From an uncultured Erysipelotrichaceae bacterium (GTDB lineage: Bacteria; Bacillota_I; Bacilli_A; Erysipelotrichales; Erysipelotrichaceae): a stretch of DNA of 7,179 nt. The position numbers and the translations under genes are program-made. The notes below the pieces were generated by a model. It ran no database searches and was not told where the DNA came from. It saw only the letters and a program-made list of their open reading frames with translations. Shown piece after piece: positions 1 through 5,306 of this stretch. How positions within the stretch are numbered: position 1 is the stretch's first letter; each line of letters opens with the position of its first letter. Where the stretch lies: positions 1-7,179 of the forward strand of contig CALBJM010000377.1 of NCBI GenBank assembly GCA_937893225.1, given 5' to 3'.

Positions 1-559
1 CAGCTATCACATTCCCTATCACTTCGTAATTCAGTGCAGTTCCTTCAGCATCATTATGATAATTTGCAGCCATTTCTTCAGCAATACCAAAACGCTTAGC
101 TTCTTTAGCTGCATCGATATTTGCCCCTAAGAAAAGAAACTCCCAACCATAACGTTTTTTCTGTCGTTCAATCATATGTTGTACTTTAGCATATGTATAA
201 TACTGACTAGCATTTTCAAGGCCATCCGTAATGATAATGCATAGCGTCTTTTCAGGAATATCTTCTTTACGTGCATATTTATGAATATTACCAATATGAT
301 GAATTGCTCCACCTACTGCATCTAATAAAGCTGTACATCCACCAACACTATATTCTTTCTCACTGATATTTTTTACTTGTTGTAAAGGTACACGATCATG
401 AATAACTTCTGATCTTTGGTTAAAAAAGATTGTGGATACGAGTGCTCCTCCTTCTTCTTTTTTCTGCTTTTTTAACATTGCATTGAAGCCACCAATCGTG
501 TCTTCTTCTAATCCTGCCATTGAACCACTTTTGTCTAAAATAAATACGATTTCAATCAT
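1..559 (-). CDS. VWA-domain protein, C-terminus beyond left edge
   Basis: Reading leftwards from an ATG at 559, 186 codons stay open to the window edge, so the C-terminus is missing. A consensus AGGAGG lies at 568-573, 8 nt before the ATG, which fixes the start. The protein begins almost at once with a von Willebrand factor A fold. The metal-ion (MIDAS) site looks intact: DKSGS (D9, S11, S13), a threonine in GGCTALLDA (T76) and the aspartate in IITDG (D112). There is no signal peptide or membrane segment, so it should be cytoplasmic. The region after the MIDAS (GWEFLFLGANIDA, then NYHNDAEGTALNYE) resembles a group of small stand-alone bacterial VWA proteins, usually a little over 200 residues. 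VWA domains bind partners through a divalent metal; the partner here is unknown. It is 72 bp downstream of the macro-domain gene on the same strand and probably cotranscribed with it. The family call is firm; the function is not known. Confidence 0.9.
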   Translation of the reverse strand, partial: MIEIVFILDKSGSMAGLEEDTIGGFNAMLKKQKKEEGGALVSTIFFNQRSEVIHDRVPLQQVKNISEKEYSVGGCTALLDAVGGAIHHIGNIHKYARKEDIPEKTLCIIITDGLENASQYYTYAKVQHMIERQKKRYGWEFLFLGANIDAAKEAKRFGIAEEMAANYHNDAEGTALNYEVIGNVIA

Positions 560-592
560 CTTATTATCCTCCTGTTGTTGTTTTTATTGTAA

Positions 593-631
593 AAAAACAA
601 ACAGAAAGATATGTCGCATAACATGCGACAT
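593..631 (-). terminator. Intercistronic hairpin with U-rich tail (possible attenuator)
   Basis: A perfect inverted repeat, ATGTCGCAT at 611-619 and ATGCGACAT at 623-631, has a 3-nt loop and directly abuts the macro-gene stop codon at 632-634. On the minus strand the stem is followed by a U-rich stretch ending in seven Us (593-599), about 11 nt after the stem. That distance is too long for a classical terminator. The VWA gene begins downstream with no obvious promoter of its own. A leaky terminator, a processing site or a 3'-end stabiliser would all fit. The hairpin itself is seen directly; its role is inferred. Confidence 0.5.
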
Positions 632-1621
632 TTATACACCTATCAATGGTTGATCAAATGCAAACAACACTTCATTCAATTCGAAAATATCATAATTTTC
701 ATGCTCAAGAAAATATTCAACAATAATATCAAACTTATTGCTATGGGAAAGTGCATATCCAGCACGTGCAATAAAGTCTTTTGTTTCATCAATATCTAAT
801 TCTAAAGCAAAAGCGAAGGCTAATGCTGTAGTTTTAGATGGCTGATATTTTTTGTTATTGCGTATTTTAGAAAATAGTTTTCTATCTACATTTGCTTTCT
901 TGTAGATTTCTGAATCCTTTTTTCCTGTTCGATCAATCAGTTTTAAAAGCGTTTCTGAAAAACCTGCATCCATTTCTAAAAACATATTATCCCAAGAATC
1001 TTCAATCTCTGACATTGCAATGTTATTAGCAACACATTGCATTGGAGGCAGATTTCTACGACGCTCATTTGCATACTCATCTTGTGTTTTTTCACAAACA
1101 TAAATTTCATCAATGAATGATTTTACAGAGATAAATAGTTTTTCAGAAAGTGTAAATGCTTTTTTATCAAAAACAACTAAGTAGATTTCCATTTCATTTT
1201 CTATCAGAAAATGACGAATTTCTTGCATAGCTACTTGTAATGCGCTAGATTGCGGATATTGATTATTCCCTGTTGCCAACAATGGAAAAGCAATTGATTT
1301 ACATGCATATTGTTTAGCTAACGCTAATGCTTTACGATAACAATTTGCTAAAAGATACGCTTCATGATGATGCCCATCAACCCAAACAGGCGCAACTACA
1401 TGAATAATATATTTTGCATCCAATCCACACCCAGACGTAATACTCGCATTACCACATTCTATATCTCCTATTTTTTCTCTTTCAACAATAAGTTGCGAAC
1501 CTGCTTTTTTATAAATTCTGCTTTCCGTACCACTACCTATGACTGGTTTTGGATTCGCACTATTTACAATAGCATCTGTTTTCATATGAACAATATCATT
1601 ACGAACGATTTGAAATGGCAT
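632..1621 (-). CDS. Macro-domain protein with C-terminal HTH-like region
   Basis: This 329-residue cytoplasmic protein has two parts. Residues 1 to about 170 form a macro domain, the fold that binds ADP-ribose and sometimes removes it from proteins. Visible elements are TDAIVNSANP (residues 15-24), a first ligand loop GSGTES (29-34), YIIHVVAPVW (71-80) and a second loop LATGNNQYP (115-123). The first loop lacks the usual GGGGVDGAIH pattern. After a polar linker, residues about 215-329 form a helical region; SEIYKKANVDRKLFSKIRNN (237-256) looks like an XRE-type helix-turn-helix. This macro-plus-HTH arrangement is a recurring architecture in Bacillota that I recognise but cannot name functionally. 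The ATG at 1621 is chosen over the in-frame ATG at 1633 because the latter overlaps the GGAGG at 1627-1631. The gene leads into the VWA gene, suggesting a joint role. ADP-ribose binding is probable; hydrolase activity and DNA binding are open. Confidence 0.88.
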   Translation of the reverse strand: MPFQIVRNDIVHMKTDAIVNSANPKPVIGSGTESRIYKKAGSQLIVEREKIGDIECGNASITSGCGLDAKYIIHVVAPVWVDGHHHEAYLLANCYRKALALAKQYACKSIAFPLLATGNNQYPQSSALQVAMQEIRHFLIENEMEIYLVVFDKKAFTLSEKLFISVKSFIDEIYVCEKTQDEYANERRRNLPPMQCVANNIAMSEIEDSWDNMFLEMDAGFSETLLKLIDRTGKKDSEIYKKANVDRKLFSKIRNNKKYQPSKTTALAFAFALELDIDETKDFIARAGYALSHSNKFDIIVEYFLEHENYDIFELNEVLFAFDQPLIGV

Positions 1622-1626
1622 ATAAA

Positions 1627-1631
1627 CCTCC
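1627..1631 (-). promoter_or_regulatory. Ribosome-binding site that decides the macro-gene start
   Basis: GGAGG on the minus strand lies 5 nt before the ATG at 1621. The longer in-frame start at 1633 reads ATGGAGG, so its own codon overlaps this Shine-Dalgarno sequence, and no second one lies at a proper distance upstream. The shorter protein, beginning MPFQIV, is therefore preferred. Confidence 0.8.
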
Positions 1632-1640
1632 ATCTATATG

Positions 1641-1646
1641 AATATA
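1641..1646 (-). promoter_or_regulatory. Candidate -10 box of the macro-VWA unit
   Basis: TATATT on the minus strand lies 20 bp before the ATG at 1621. The best -35 candidate is a poor TTTTAA at 1663-1668 (spacer 16). The region is so AT-rich that chance matches are common, so this is only a candidate. Confidence 0.3.
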
Positions 1647-1749
1647 ATGATCATACTAAGAATTAAAATCTATGGATTACATTTTCTTGTATCACTTTAC
1701 TTTCAAAATGTAAAATTGATGTACTATCTCATACATGCATAAAATAGGC

Positions 1750-1767
1750 ATATTTCCAAGGAAATAT
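1750..1767. promoter_or_regulatory. 18-bp inverted repeat, operator-like
   Basis: ATATTTCC-AA-GGAAATAT is a perfect 8-2-8 dyad in the divergent spacer between the macro gene and the response-regulator gene. It has no U-tract on either side, so it looks like a protein-binding site rather than a terminator. It overlaps the first of the TTTACA-like hexamers to its right. It could serve either gene; the HTH-like region of the macro protein is one possible binder, but nothing in the sequence proves that. Confidence 0.5.
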
Positions 1768-1814
1768 ACAATATTTTACAATAATTTAACAAATCAATTG
1801 TATAGTATTTTACA
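1765..1814 (+). promoter_or_regulatory. Pho-box-like direct repeats before the response-regulator gene
   Basis: Hexamers TATACA (1765-1770), TTTACA (1775-1780), TTAACA (1786-1791) and TTTACA (1809-1814) lie on the plus strand. The first three have spacers of 4 and 5 bp, so they recur about once per helical turn. Between the third and fourth there is only a degenerate TTGTAT (1798-1803). Bacillus PhoP is known to bind TT(A/C/T)A(C/T)A repeats separated by about 5 bp, so autoregulation by the encoded regulator is a reasonable inference. The AT-richness of the region is the main caution. Confidence 0.5.
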
Positions 1815-1823
1815 AAGAACACA

Positions 1824-1829
1824 TACTAT
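1824..1829 (+). promoter_or_regulatory. Candidate -10 box of the two-component operon
   Basis: TACTAT ends 24 bp before the ATG at 1853. If it is the -10, transcription starts near 1836 and the hexamer array covers about -61 to -22, the place where PhoP-activated promoters of Bacillus carry their repeats instead of a -35. TATAGT at 1801-1806 is an alternative -10. Confidence 0.35.
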
Positions 1830-1852
1830 GTAAACGAAGGATAGGTAATACT

Positions 1853-2524
1853 ATGACAATGATCTATTGTGTAGAAGATGACAAAAGTATAAGAGAAATC
1901 GAAATGTACACTTTACAATCCACTGGATTTGAAGCAAAAGGATTTGAAGACGGAAAATCATTTTTCACAGCCTTAAAAGATGAACAACCAGATCTCATCC
2001 TACTAGATGTAATGTTACCTGATGAAGATGGTATTTCCATACTCACAAAACTTAAGAATAAACCAGAATATATGCATATTCCCGTAATCATTGCTTCCGC
2101 AAAAGGTGAAGAATATGACAAGATCAAAGGATTGGACACTGGTGCAGATGACTATTTAGCTAAACCATTTGGCATGATGGAAATGGTATCTCGTATCAAA
2201 GCAGTTTTACGAAGAGTAAATAAAACAACAAATAACACATTATCTTCTAGAAACATTGAAATTGATACAGATTCCCATATTGTCAAAGTCAATGGCGAAG
2301 TTGTTGAATTAACACTCAAAGAATACGAATTATTAAAACTATTTCTTTCACACCCAGGTATCGTTTATACACGAGATACTTTATTAAGTGAAATTTGGGA
2401 AACAGAATATTATGGAGAAACAAGAACGGTCGATGTTCATATTCGTACACTTCGTGCAAAACTAAAAGAAGAAGGTAGTCACATTCAAACCGTACGTGGT
2501 GTTGGTTATCGTTATGAGGCTTGA
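1853..2524 (+). CDS. OmpR/PhoB-family response regulator, PhoP-like
   Basis: A complete 223-residue cytoplasmic transcription factor of normal family length. Residues 1-120 are the receiver domain: acidic pocket E8/D9/D10, phospho-acceptor D52 in LLDVMLPDEDG, switch residue S82 in ASAKG, aromatic Y101 and conserved K104 in DDYLAKPFG. Residues about 130-222 are the winged-helix DNA-binding domain, with LTLKEYELLKLF, the recognition-helix region TRTVDVHIRTLRAKL and the closing VRGVGYRYEA wing. The ATG at 1853 has a moderate Shine-Dalgarno sequence (AAGGATAGG, 1837-1845); a second ATG at 1859 would be too far from it. The gene is followed after 3 bp by a sensor kinase, so the two form one operon and phosphotransfer pair. 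The upstream hexamer array and the PhoR-type partner suggest the phosphate regulator PhoP/PhoB. That assignment is inference; the OmpR-family call is firm. Confidence 0.95.
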   Translation: MTMIYCVEDDKSIREIEMYTLQSTGFEAKGFEDGKSFFTALKDEQPDLILLDVMLPDEDGISILTKLKNKPEYMHIPVIIASAKGEEYDKIKGLDTGADDYLAKPFGMMEMVSRIKAVLRRVNKTTNNTLSSRNIEIDTDSHIVKVNGEVVELTLKEYELLKLFLSHPGIVYTRDTLLSEIWETEYYGETRTVDVHIRTLRAKLKEEGSHIQTVRGVGYRYEA

Positions 2525-2527
2525 TTT

Positions 2528-4165
2528 ATGAAAAACAAATTATTTAAAAGTATTTTGACATGCATGATTGCCACATTAACAGTATGTATGGCACTAATGA
2601 TTTTTATCTTAAACAAAAATTTTGTTGGCATAGAAGAAACACAACTTAATAAAGAAGTAAAACTTGCTTCTTATGGTGTTGAAACAGATGGAAAGAAATA
2701 CCTTTCTTCCTTTGACGATTCTGATTATAGAATCACTTGGTTAGATTCTAATGGCAATGTACTCTACGATACGGCAGTTGATTCTTCTTCAATGGAGAAT
2801 CATGCAACGCGAGAAGAATTTAAAAAAGCTATGCAAGATGGTGAAGGATCTGCTATTCGTTATAGTTCTACAATGTTTCAACAAAATATTTATTATGCGA
2901 TGAAACTAAGTGACAACACTGTACTCAGAATAGCTGAAACATACGATACAGTTTGGCTTCTCACATTTCGTTTATTAACACCAATTCTTTGGATCTATGT
3001 ATTAGCAATCATAATTTCCGCAATCATTTCAAACTATTTGTCAAAAAAGATTGCGGAACCAATCAACACGATTGATTTAGATGATCCTCTTTCTAAAGAC
3101 AATTATGAAGAAATTCAGCCACTTCTTGTACGTGTTGATTCTCAAAATCATCAAATCAAAAAACAGATGGATGATCTTCATCAGAAGAAAAAAGAATTTG
3201 CTAGTGTTGCAGATAATATTGTTGAAGGACTCATTCTTTTAAATAAAGATGCAGATGTTCTATCTATCAATTCTGCAGCCTATCAATATTTCCAATGCCA
3301 AGATGCAAATCAAATCATTCAAAATCCAGATATTCAACACCTCATTGAAAAAGTTAAAAATGGAAAAGAAGCAGAAACAACGATTCGCAAAGATGATGTC
3401 ATCATTCGTATCATAGCAAATGCTATATATTCACATTCTATTTTCACAGGTATTTCTATTCTCATCTTTGATGTTACAAGTACATATGAAGCAGAACAAC
3501 AAAGAAAAGAATTTACCGCAAATGTCTCGCATGAATTAAAAACCCCATTACAATCCATTATGGGAAGTGCAGAATTATTAGAAAATCATCTTGTTAAACA
3601 AGAAGATATTGATAGTTTCTATGAAAAAATCCATAAAGAATCTAGTAGAATGCTGACACTCATTGATGACATTATTCGTTTATCACAACTAGATGAATCC
3701 ACATCAGTCGAAGAATCCACATTGCGTCTCAATGATTCCTGTAATGAAGCAATTACGTCACTTGCAGAATCTGCAAGAAAGAAAAACATCCATATCCAAA
3801 CAAACTATGAAGACGCCTTTATTAAAGCTAATAGCAGACTCATCTATGAAATCATTTACAATCTCATTGACAATGCTATTCGCTATTCAAATAAAGACTC
3901 AGAAATATCTGTTTCTACATACACAAAAGACCATTTAGCATATGTTTCTGTAAAAGACAATGGTATTGGTATTCCTCTAGATGATCAAAATAGAATCTTT
4001 GAAAGATTCTTCCGTGTTGATAAATCACATTCCCGTGCAACTGGTGGCACAGGTCTTGGCCTTTCTATCGTTAAACACGCTGTTAAAAAATCACACGGGA
4101 ATATTCATGTAAAAAGTGAATTAGGAAAAGGCAGTATATTTACAGTTTCTTTTCCAAAAGCCTAG
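2528..4165 (+). CDS. Membrane sensor histidine kinase, PhoR-like
   Basis: A complete 545-residue sensor kinase. The first transmembrane helix is at about residues 8-29. Residues 30-145 form an extracytoplasmic sensor region containing YRITWLDSNGNVLYD. The second helix is at about 149-170. A short HAMP-like linker ends in a coiled-coil stretch (about 195-222), followed by a PAS domain at about 223-320. The HisKA motif SHELKTP contains phospho-acceptor H335. The ATPase domain has an N box (NLIDNAIRYS, N445 and N449), a G1 box DNGIGI (D477), FERFFRVD and a G2 box GTGLGLS (507-513). All catalytic boxes are intact. This TM-sensor-TM-PAS-kinase layout is typical of Gram-positive PhoR. GAGG at 2516-2519, inside the end of the regulator gene, serves as the ribosome-binding site and implies translational coupling. 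Its job should be to phosphorylate and dephosphorylate the upstream regulator. The ligand is not shown by the sequence; phosphate limitation is the best guess. Confidence 0.95.
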   Translation: MKNKLFKSILTCMIATLTVCMALMIFILNKNFVGIEETQLNKEVKLASYGVETDGKKYLSSFDDSDYRITWLDSNGNVLYDTAVDSSSMENHATREEFKKAMQDGEGSAIRYSSTMFQQNIYYAMKLSDNTVLRIAETYDTVWLLTFRLLTPILWIYVLAIIISAIISNYLSKKIAEPINTIDLDDPLSKDNYEEIQPLLVRVDSQNHQIKKQMDDLHQKKKEFASVADNIVEGLILLNKDADVLSINSAAYQYFQCQDANQIIQNPDIQHLIEKVKNGKEAETTIRKDDVIIRIIANAIYSHSIFTGISILIFDVTSTYEAEQQRKEFTANVSHELKTPLQSIMGSAELLENHLVKQEDIDSFYEKIHKESSRMLTLIDDIIRLSQLDESTSVEESTLRLNDSCNEAITSLAESARKKNIHIQTNYEDAFIKANSRLIYEIIYNLIDNAIRYSNKDSEISVSTYTKDHLAYVSVKDNGIGIPLDDQNRIFERFFRVDKSHSRATGGTGLGLSIVKHAVKKSHGNIHVKSELGKGSIFTVSFPKA

Positions 4166-4187
4166 ACAATATGTTCTAGGCTTTTTT
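4156..4187 (+). terminator. Rho-independent terminator of the two-component operon
   Basis: An 11-bp perfect stem, AAAAGCCTAGA (4156-4166) with TCTAGGCTTTT (4175-4185), closes an 8-nt loop and runs into six Ts (4182-4187). The kinase stop codon TAG (4163-4165) lies inside the left arm, so the terminator overlaps the last codons. Confidence 0.9.
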
Positions 4188-4190
4188 CTA

Positions 4191-4216
4191 AAAGAAAAGA
4201 TGCAACCCTGCATCTT
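4191..4216 (-). terminator. Rho-independent terminator of the S51-like gene
   Basis: On the minus strand, AAGATGCA (4209-4216) and TGCATCTT (4197-4204) form an 8-bp stem with a GGGT loop, followed by a U-rich TTCTTT tail. The stem overlaps the TAA stop codon at 4215-4217. It faces the kinase terminator, so the two convergent genes are insulated from both sides. Confidence 0.8.
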
Positions 4217-4949
4217 ATCCCCATAATCCATTATCTCCATAATAGTCTTGTCTACTTTTAGCGTCTTCATAAGCACGATACAACGCATCAAGGTCTGCCT
4301 CTGTTGCCGTAAATGCATTGCCTAACAATTCATAATGCCCATCTTGTATCAAGACACCACCATCTTTTCCAAACGCAAATACAGCTCTGCCCTTTTGTTC
4401 AATATTACGAATCAATCTTGCTAAATGTCCTTCATCTTCAATATAGTCTGGCATTAATGCAAAACCTTCTAATAAACCTAAGCCTTCCAACTCTTCCTCT
4501 TCCCAAGCATATTGGCTATCAAAGTTTCGCATCAAAAGATTGCTTCCTGCATGATTTGCCATGATGATACCAGTATAGTTTTGTAAAAGATGCTTTAATC
4601 CCAGATCTTCAATGCATATCATCATATGTTCTGCATCTTGCCCATAGAGATATATTACATCAACACTTCTCAAATACTTGGCCAAATCTTGTTTTGTATT
4701 TTTATATGGATCAAACCAAATAATCTGCTTTTCTTGGATAAGATAATTCTGAAATGGCAGGACTATTTTTTCATAAACTTTTCCACCTTTATGATATTGG
4801 TGTTCCCATTCTTCTTCATCTGTGCTCCAACCATCACTTGTTAATAATGGTATAACAAGTACATGCATATTCTTATTTAGTATTGTACTTAAAGATGGAT
4901 ATGCCCAGTGTTCATCAAAATTTGTGTCATTTAATAATACATGAATCAT
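4215..4949 (-). CDS. S51-peptidase-like (class I amidotransferase-fold) protein, likely non-catalytic
   Basis: A complete 244-residue cytoplasmic protein. The layout resembles peptidase family S51 (dipeptidase E, cyanophycinase): an N-terminal strand, VDVIYLYGQDAEHMM (residues 96-110) where S51 proteins have the 'GGGNT' stretch, then GIIMANHAGSNLL (127-139) in the nucleophile-elbow position. In S51 enzymes the elbow reads like GxSAG, with serine as nucleophile; here the aligned residue is H133 in NHAGS. The later region GFALMPDYIED (162-172) matches the segment that normally carries the catalytic histidine, and here D168 replaces it. This suggests a family member that has lost peptidase chemistry, or one with a different mechanism (S136 is nearby). 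The start at 4949 has GAGG (4957-4960) 7 nt upstream. It is convergent with the kinase gene and divergent from acyP, so it is transcribed alone. Substrate and role are unknown; the fold assignment rests on recalled motifs. Confidence 0.7.
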   Translation of the reverse strand: MIHVLLNDTNFDEHWAYPSLSTILNKNMHVLVIPLLTSDGWSTDEEEWEHQYHKGGKVYEKIVLPFQNYLIQEKQIIWFDPYKNTKQDLAKYLRSVDVIYLYGQDAEHMMICIEDLGLKHLLQNYTGIIMANHAGSNLLMRNFDSQYAWEEEELEGLGLLEGFALMPDYIEDEGHLARLIRNIEQKGRAVFAFGKDGGVLIQDGHYELLGNAFTATEADLDALYRAYEDAKSRQDYYGDNGLWG

Positions 4950-4969
4950 TTTTTTGCCTCTTATATAGT

Positions 4970-4975
4970 ATTATA
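4970..4975 (-). promoter_or_regulatory. -10 box of the S51-like gene
   Basis: A perfect TATAAT on the minus strand lies 21 bp before the ATG at 4949, giving a leader of about 14 nt. I see no good -35; the 17-bp position (4993-4998) overlaps the -10 of the divergent acyP promoter. A 10-bp palindrome, TTTTCGAAAA (4983-4992), sits between the two -10 boxes. Confidence 0.55.
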
Positions 4976-5002
4976 GCCATTATTTTCGAAAAACGATATA
5001 AT
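4974..5002 (+). promoter_or_regulatory. Candidate acyP promoter
   Basis: TATAAT at 4997-5002 is preceded, with a 17-bp spacer, by TAGCCA (4974-4979), which matches four of six positions of TTGACA. Transcription would start near 5009, just before the GAGGT ribosome-binding site at 5011-5015, leaving a leader of about 14 nt. It overlaps the promoter of the divergent S51-like gene. Confidence 0.6.
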
Positions 5003-5022
5003 TACGTCATGAGGTAAACAGA

Positions 5023-5295
5023 ATGAAAAGATATCATGTAATGATTGAAGGAAGAGTACAAGGCGTTGGTTTTCGTTCTTTTTGTATGCTGCAAGCACAA
5101 CAAAGAGGATTAACTGGTTCTGTTAAAAACTTAGCAAACGGAATGGTAGAAATCTTTGTACAAGGCGAACAAGAACAAATTGATGACTTTTTAAAACGCA
5201 TCCAAGAAGGCACACAATTTGCAATCGTAGATGACATTTCACTAAAAGAATGCGAAATTCAAGCAAATGAAAAAAGATTCTCTTATGGCTATTAA
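5023..5295 (+). CDS. acyP: Acylphosphatase
   Basis: A complete 90-residue protein of typical acylphosphatase size. It hydrolyses acyl phosphates such as acetyl phosphate or 1,3-bisphosphoglycerate to the carboxylate and inorganic phosphate in the cytoplasm. The diagnostic loop GRVQGVGFR (residues 10-18) provides the phosphate-binding backbone and the catalytic R18. The second signature, GSVKNLANGMVEI (32-44), carries the catalytic asparagine N36. GAGGT at 5011-5015, 7 nt before the ATG, supports the start. The gene is single, divergent from the S51-like gene and convergent with a TrmH-type methyltransferase. acyP and a SpoU/TrmH methyltransferase are also often neighbours in other Bacillota, so the pairing is a known context, though any functional link is unclear. 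The two signature loops are intact and the call is firm. Confidence 0.96.
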   Translation: MKRYHVMIEGRVQGVGFRSFCMLQAQQRGLTGSVKNLANGMVEIFVQGEQEQIDDFLKRIQEGTQFAIVDDISLKECEIQANEKRFSYGY

Positions 5296-5306
5296 GAGAA
5301 TCTTTT
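5270..5306. terminator. Shared bidirectional terminator of acyP and the TrmH-type gene
   Basis: A 14-bp perfect stem pairs 5272-5285 with 5293-5306 around a 7-nt loop. On the plus strand it ends in TTTTATTTT, and on the minus strand in six Ts (5270-5275). The acyP stop codon (5293-5295) lies wholly in the right arm. The methyltransferase stop codon (5305-5307) overlaps its outer end. One hairpin thus serves both convergent genes, whose stop codons are only 9 bp apart. Confidence 0.9.

Noticed and set aside
432..799. Plus-strand open frames of 62-73 codons
   Set aside because: They lie opposite the VWA and macro genes or across their hairpin, have no ribosome-binding site, and encode low-complexity Ile/Phe/Cys-rich products typical of antisense shadows.
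1676..1714. Minus-strand promoter TTGAAA (1701-1706) with TGTAAT (1676-1681), and a single TTTACA on the minus strand (1709-1714)
   Set aside because: The 19-bp spacer is poor, and a single hexamer without a phased partner is not evidence of a Pho box for the macro gene.
1828..1833. ATGTAA start-stop element before the response-regulator gene
   Set aside because: No Shine-Dalgarno sequence lies at a useful distance and the motif overlaps the candidate promoter; chance is the simplest explanation.
3334..3938. Small open frames on both strands inside the kinase gene
   Set aside because: They overlap conserved PAS and HisKA coding sequence, have no ribosome-binding sites and resemble no family.
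4313..4844. Plus-strand open frames opposite the S51-like gene
   Set aside because: The minus-strand gene has a promoter, ribosome-binding site, terminator and recognisable motifs; the antisense frames have none.
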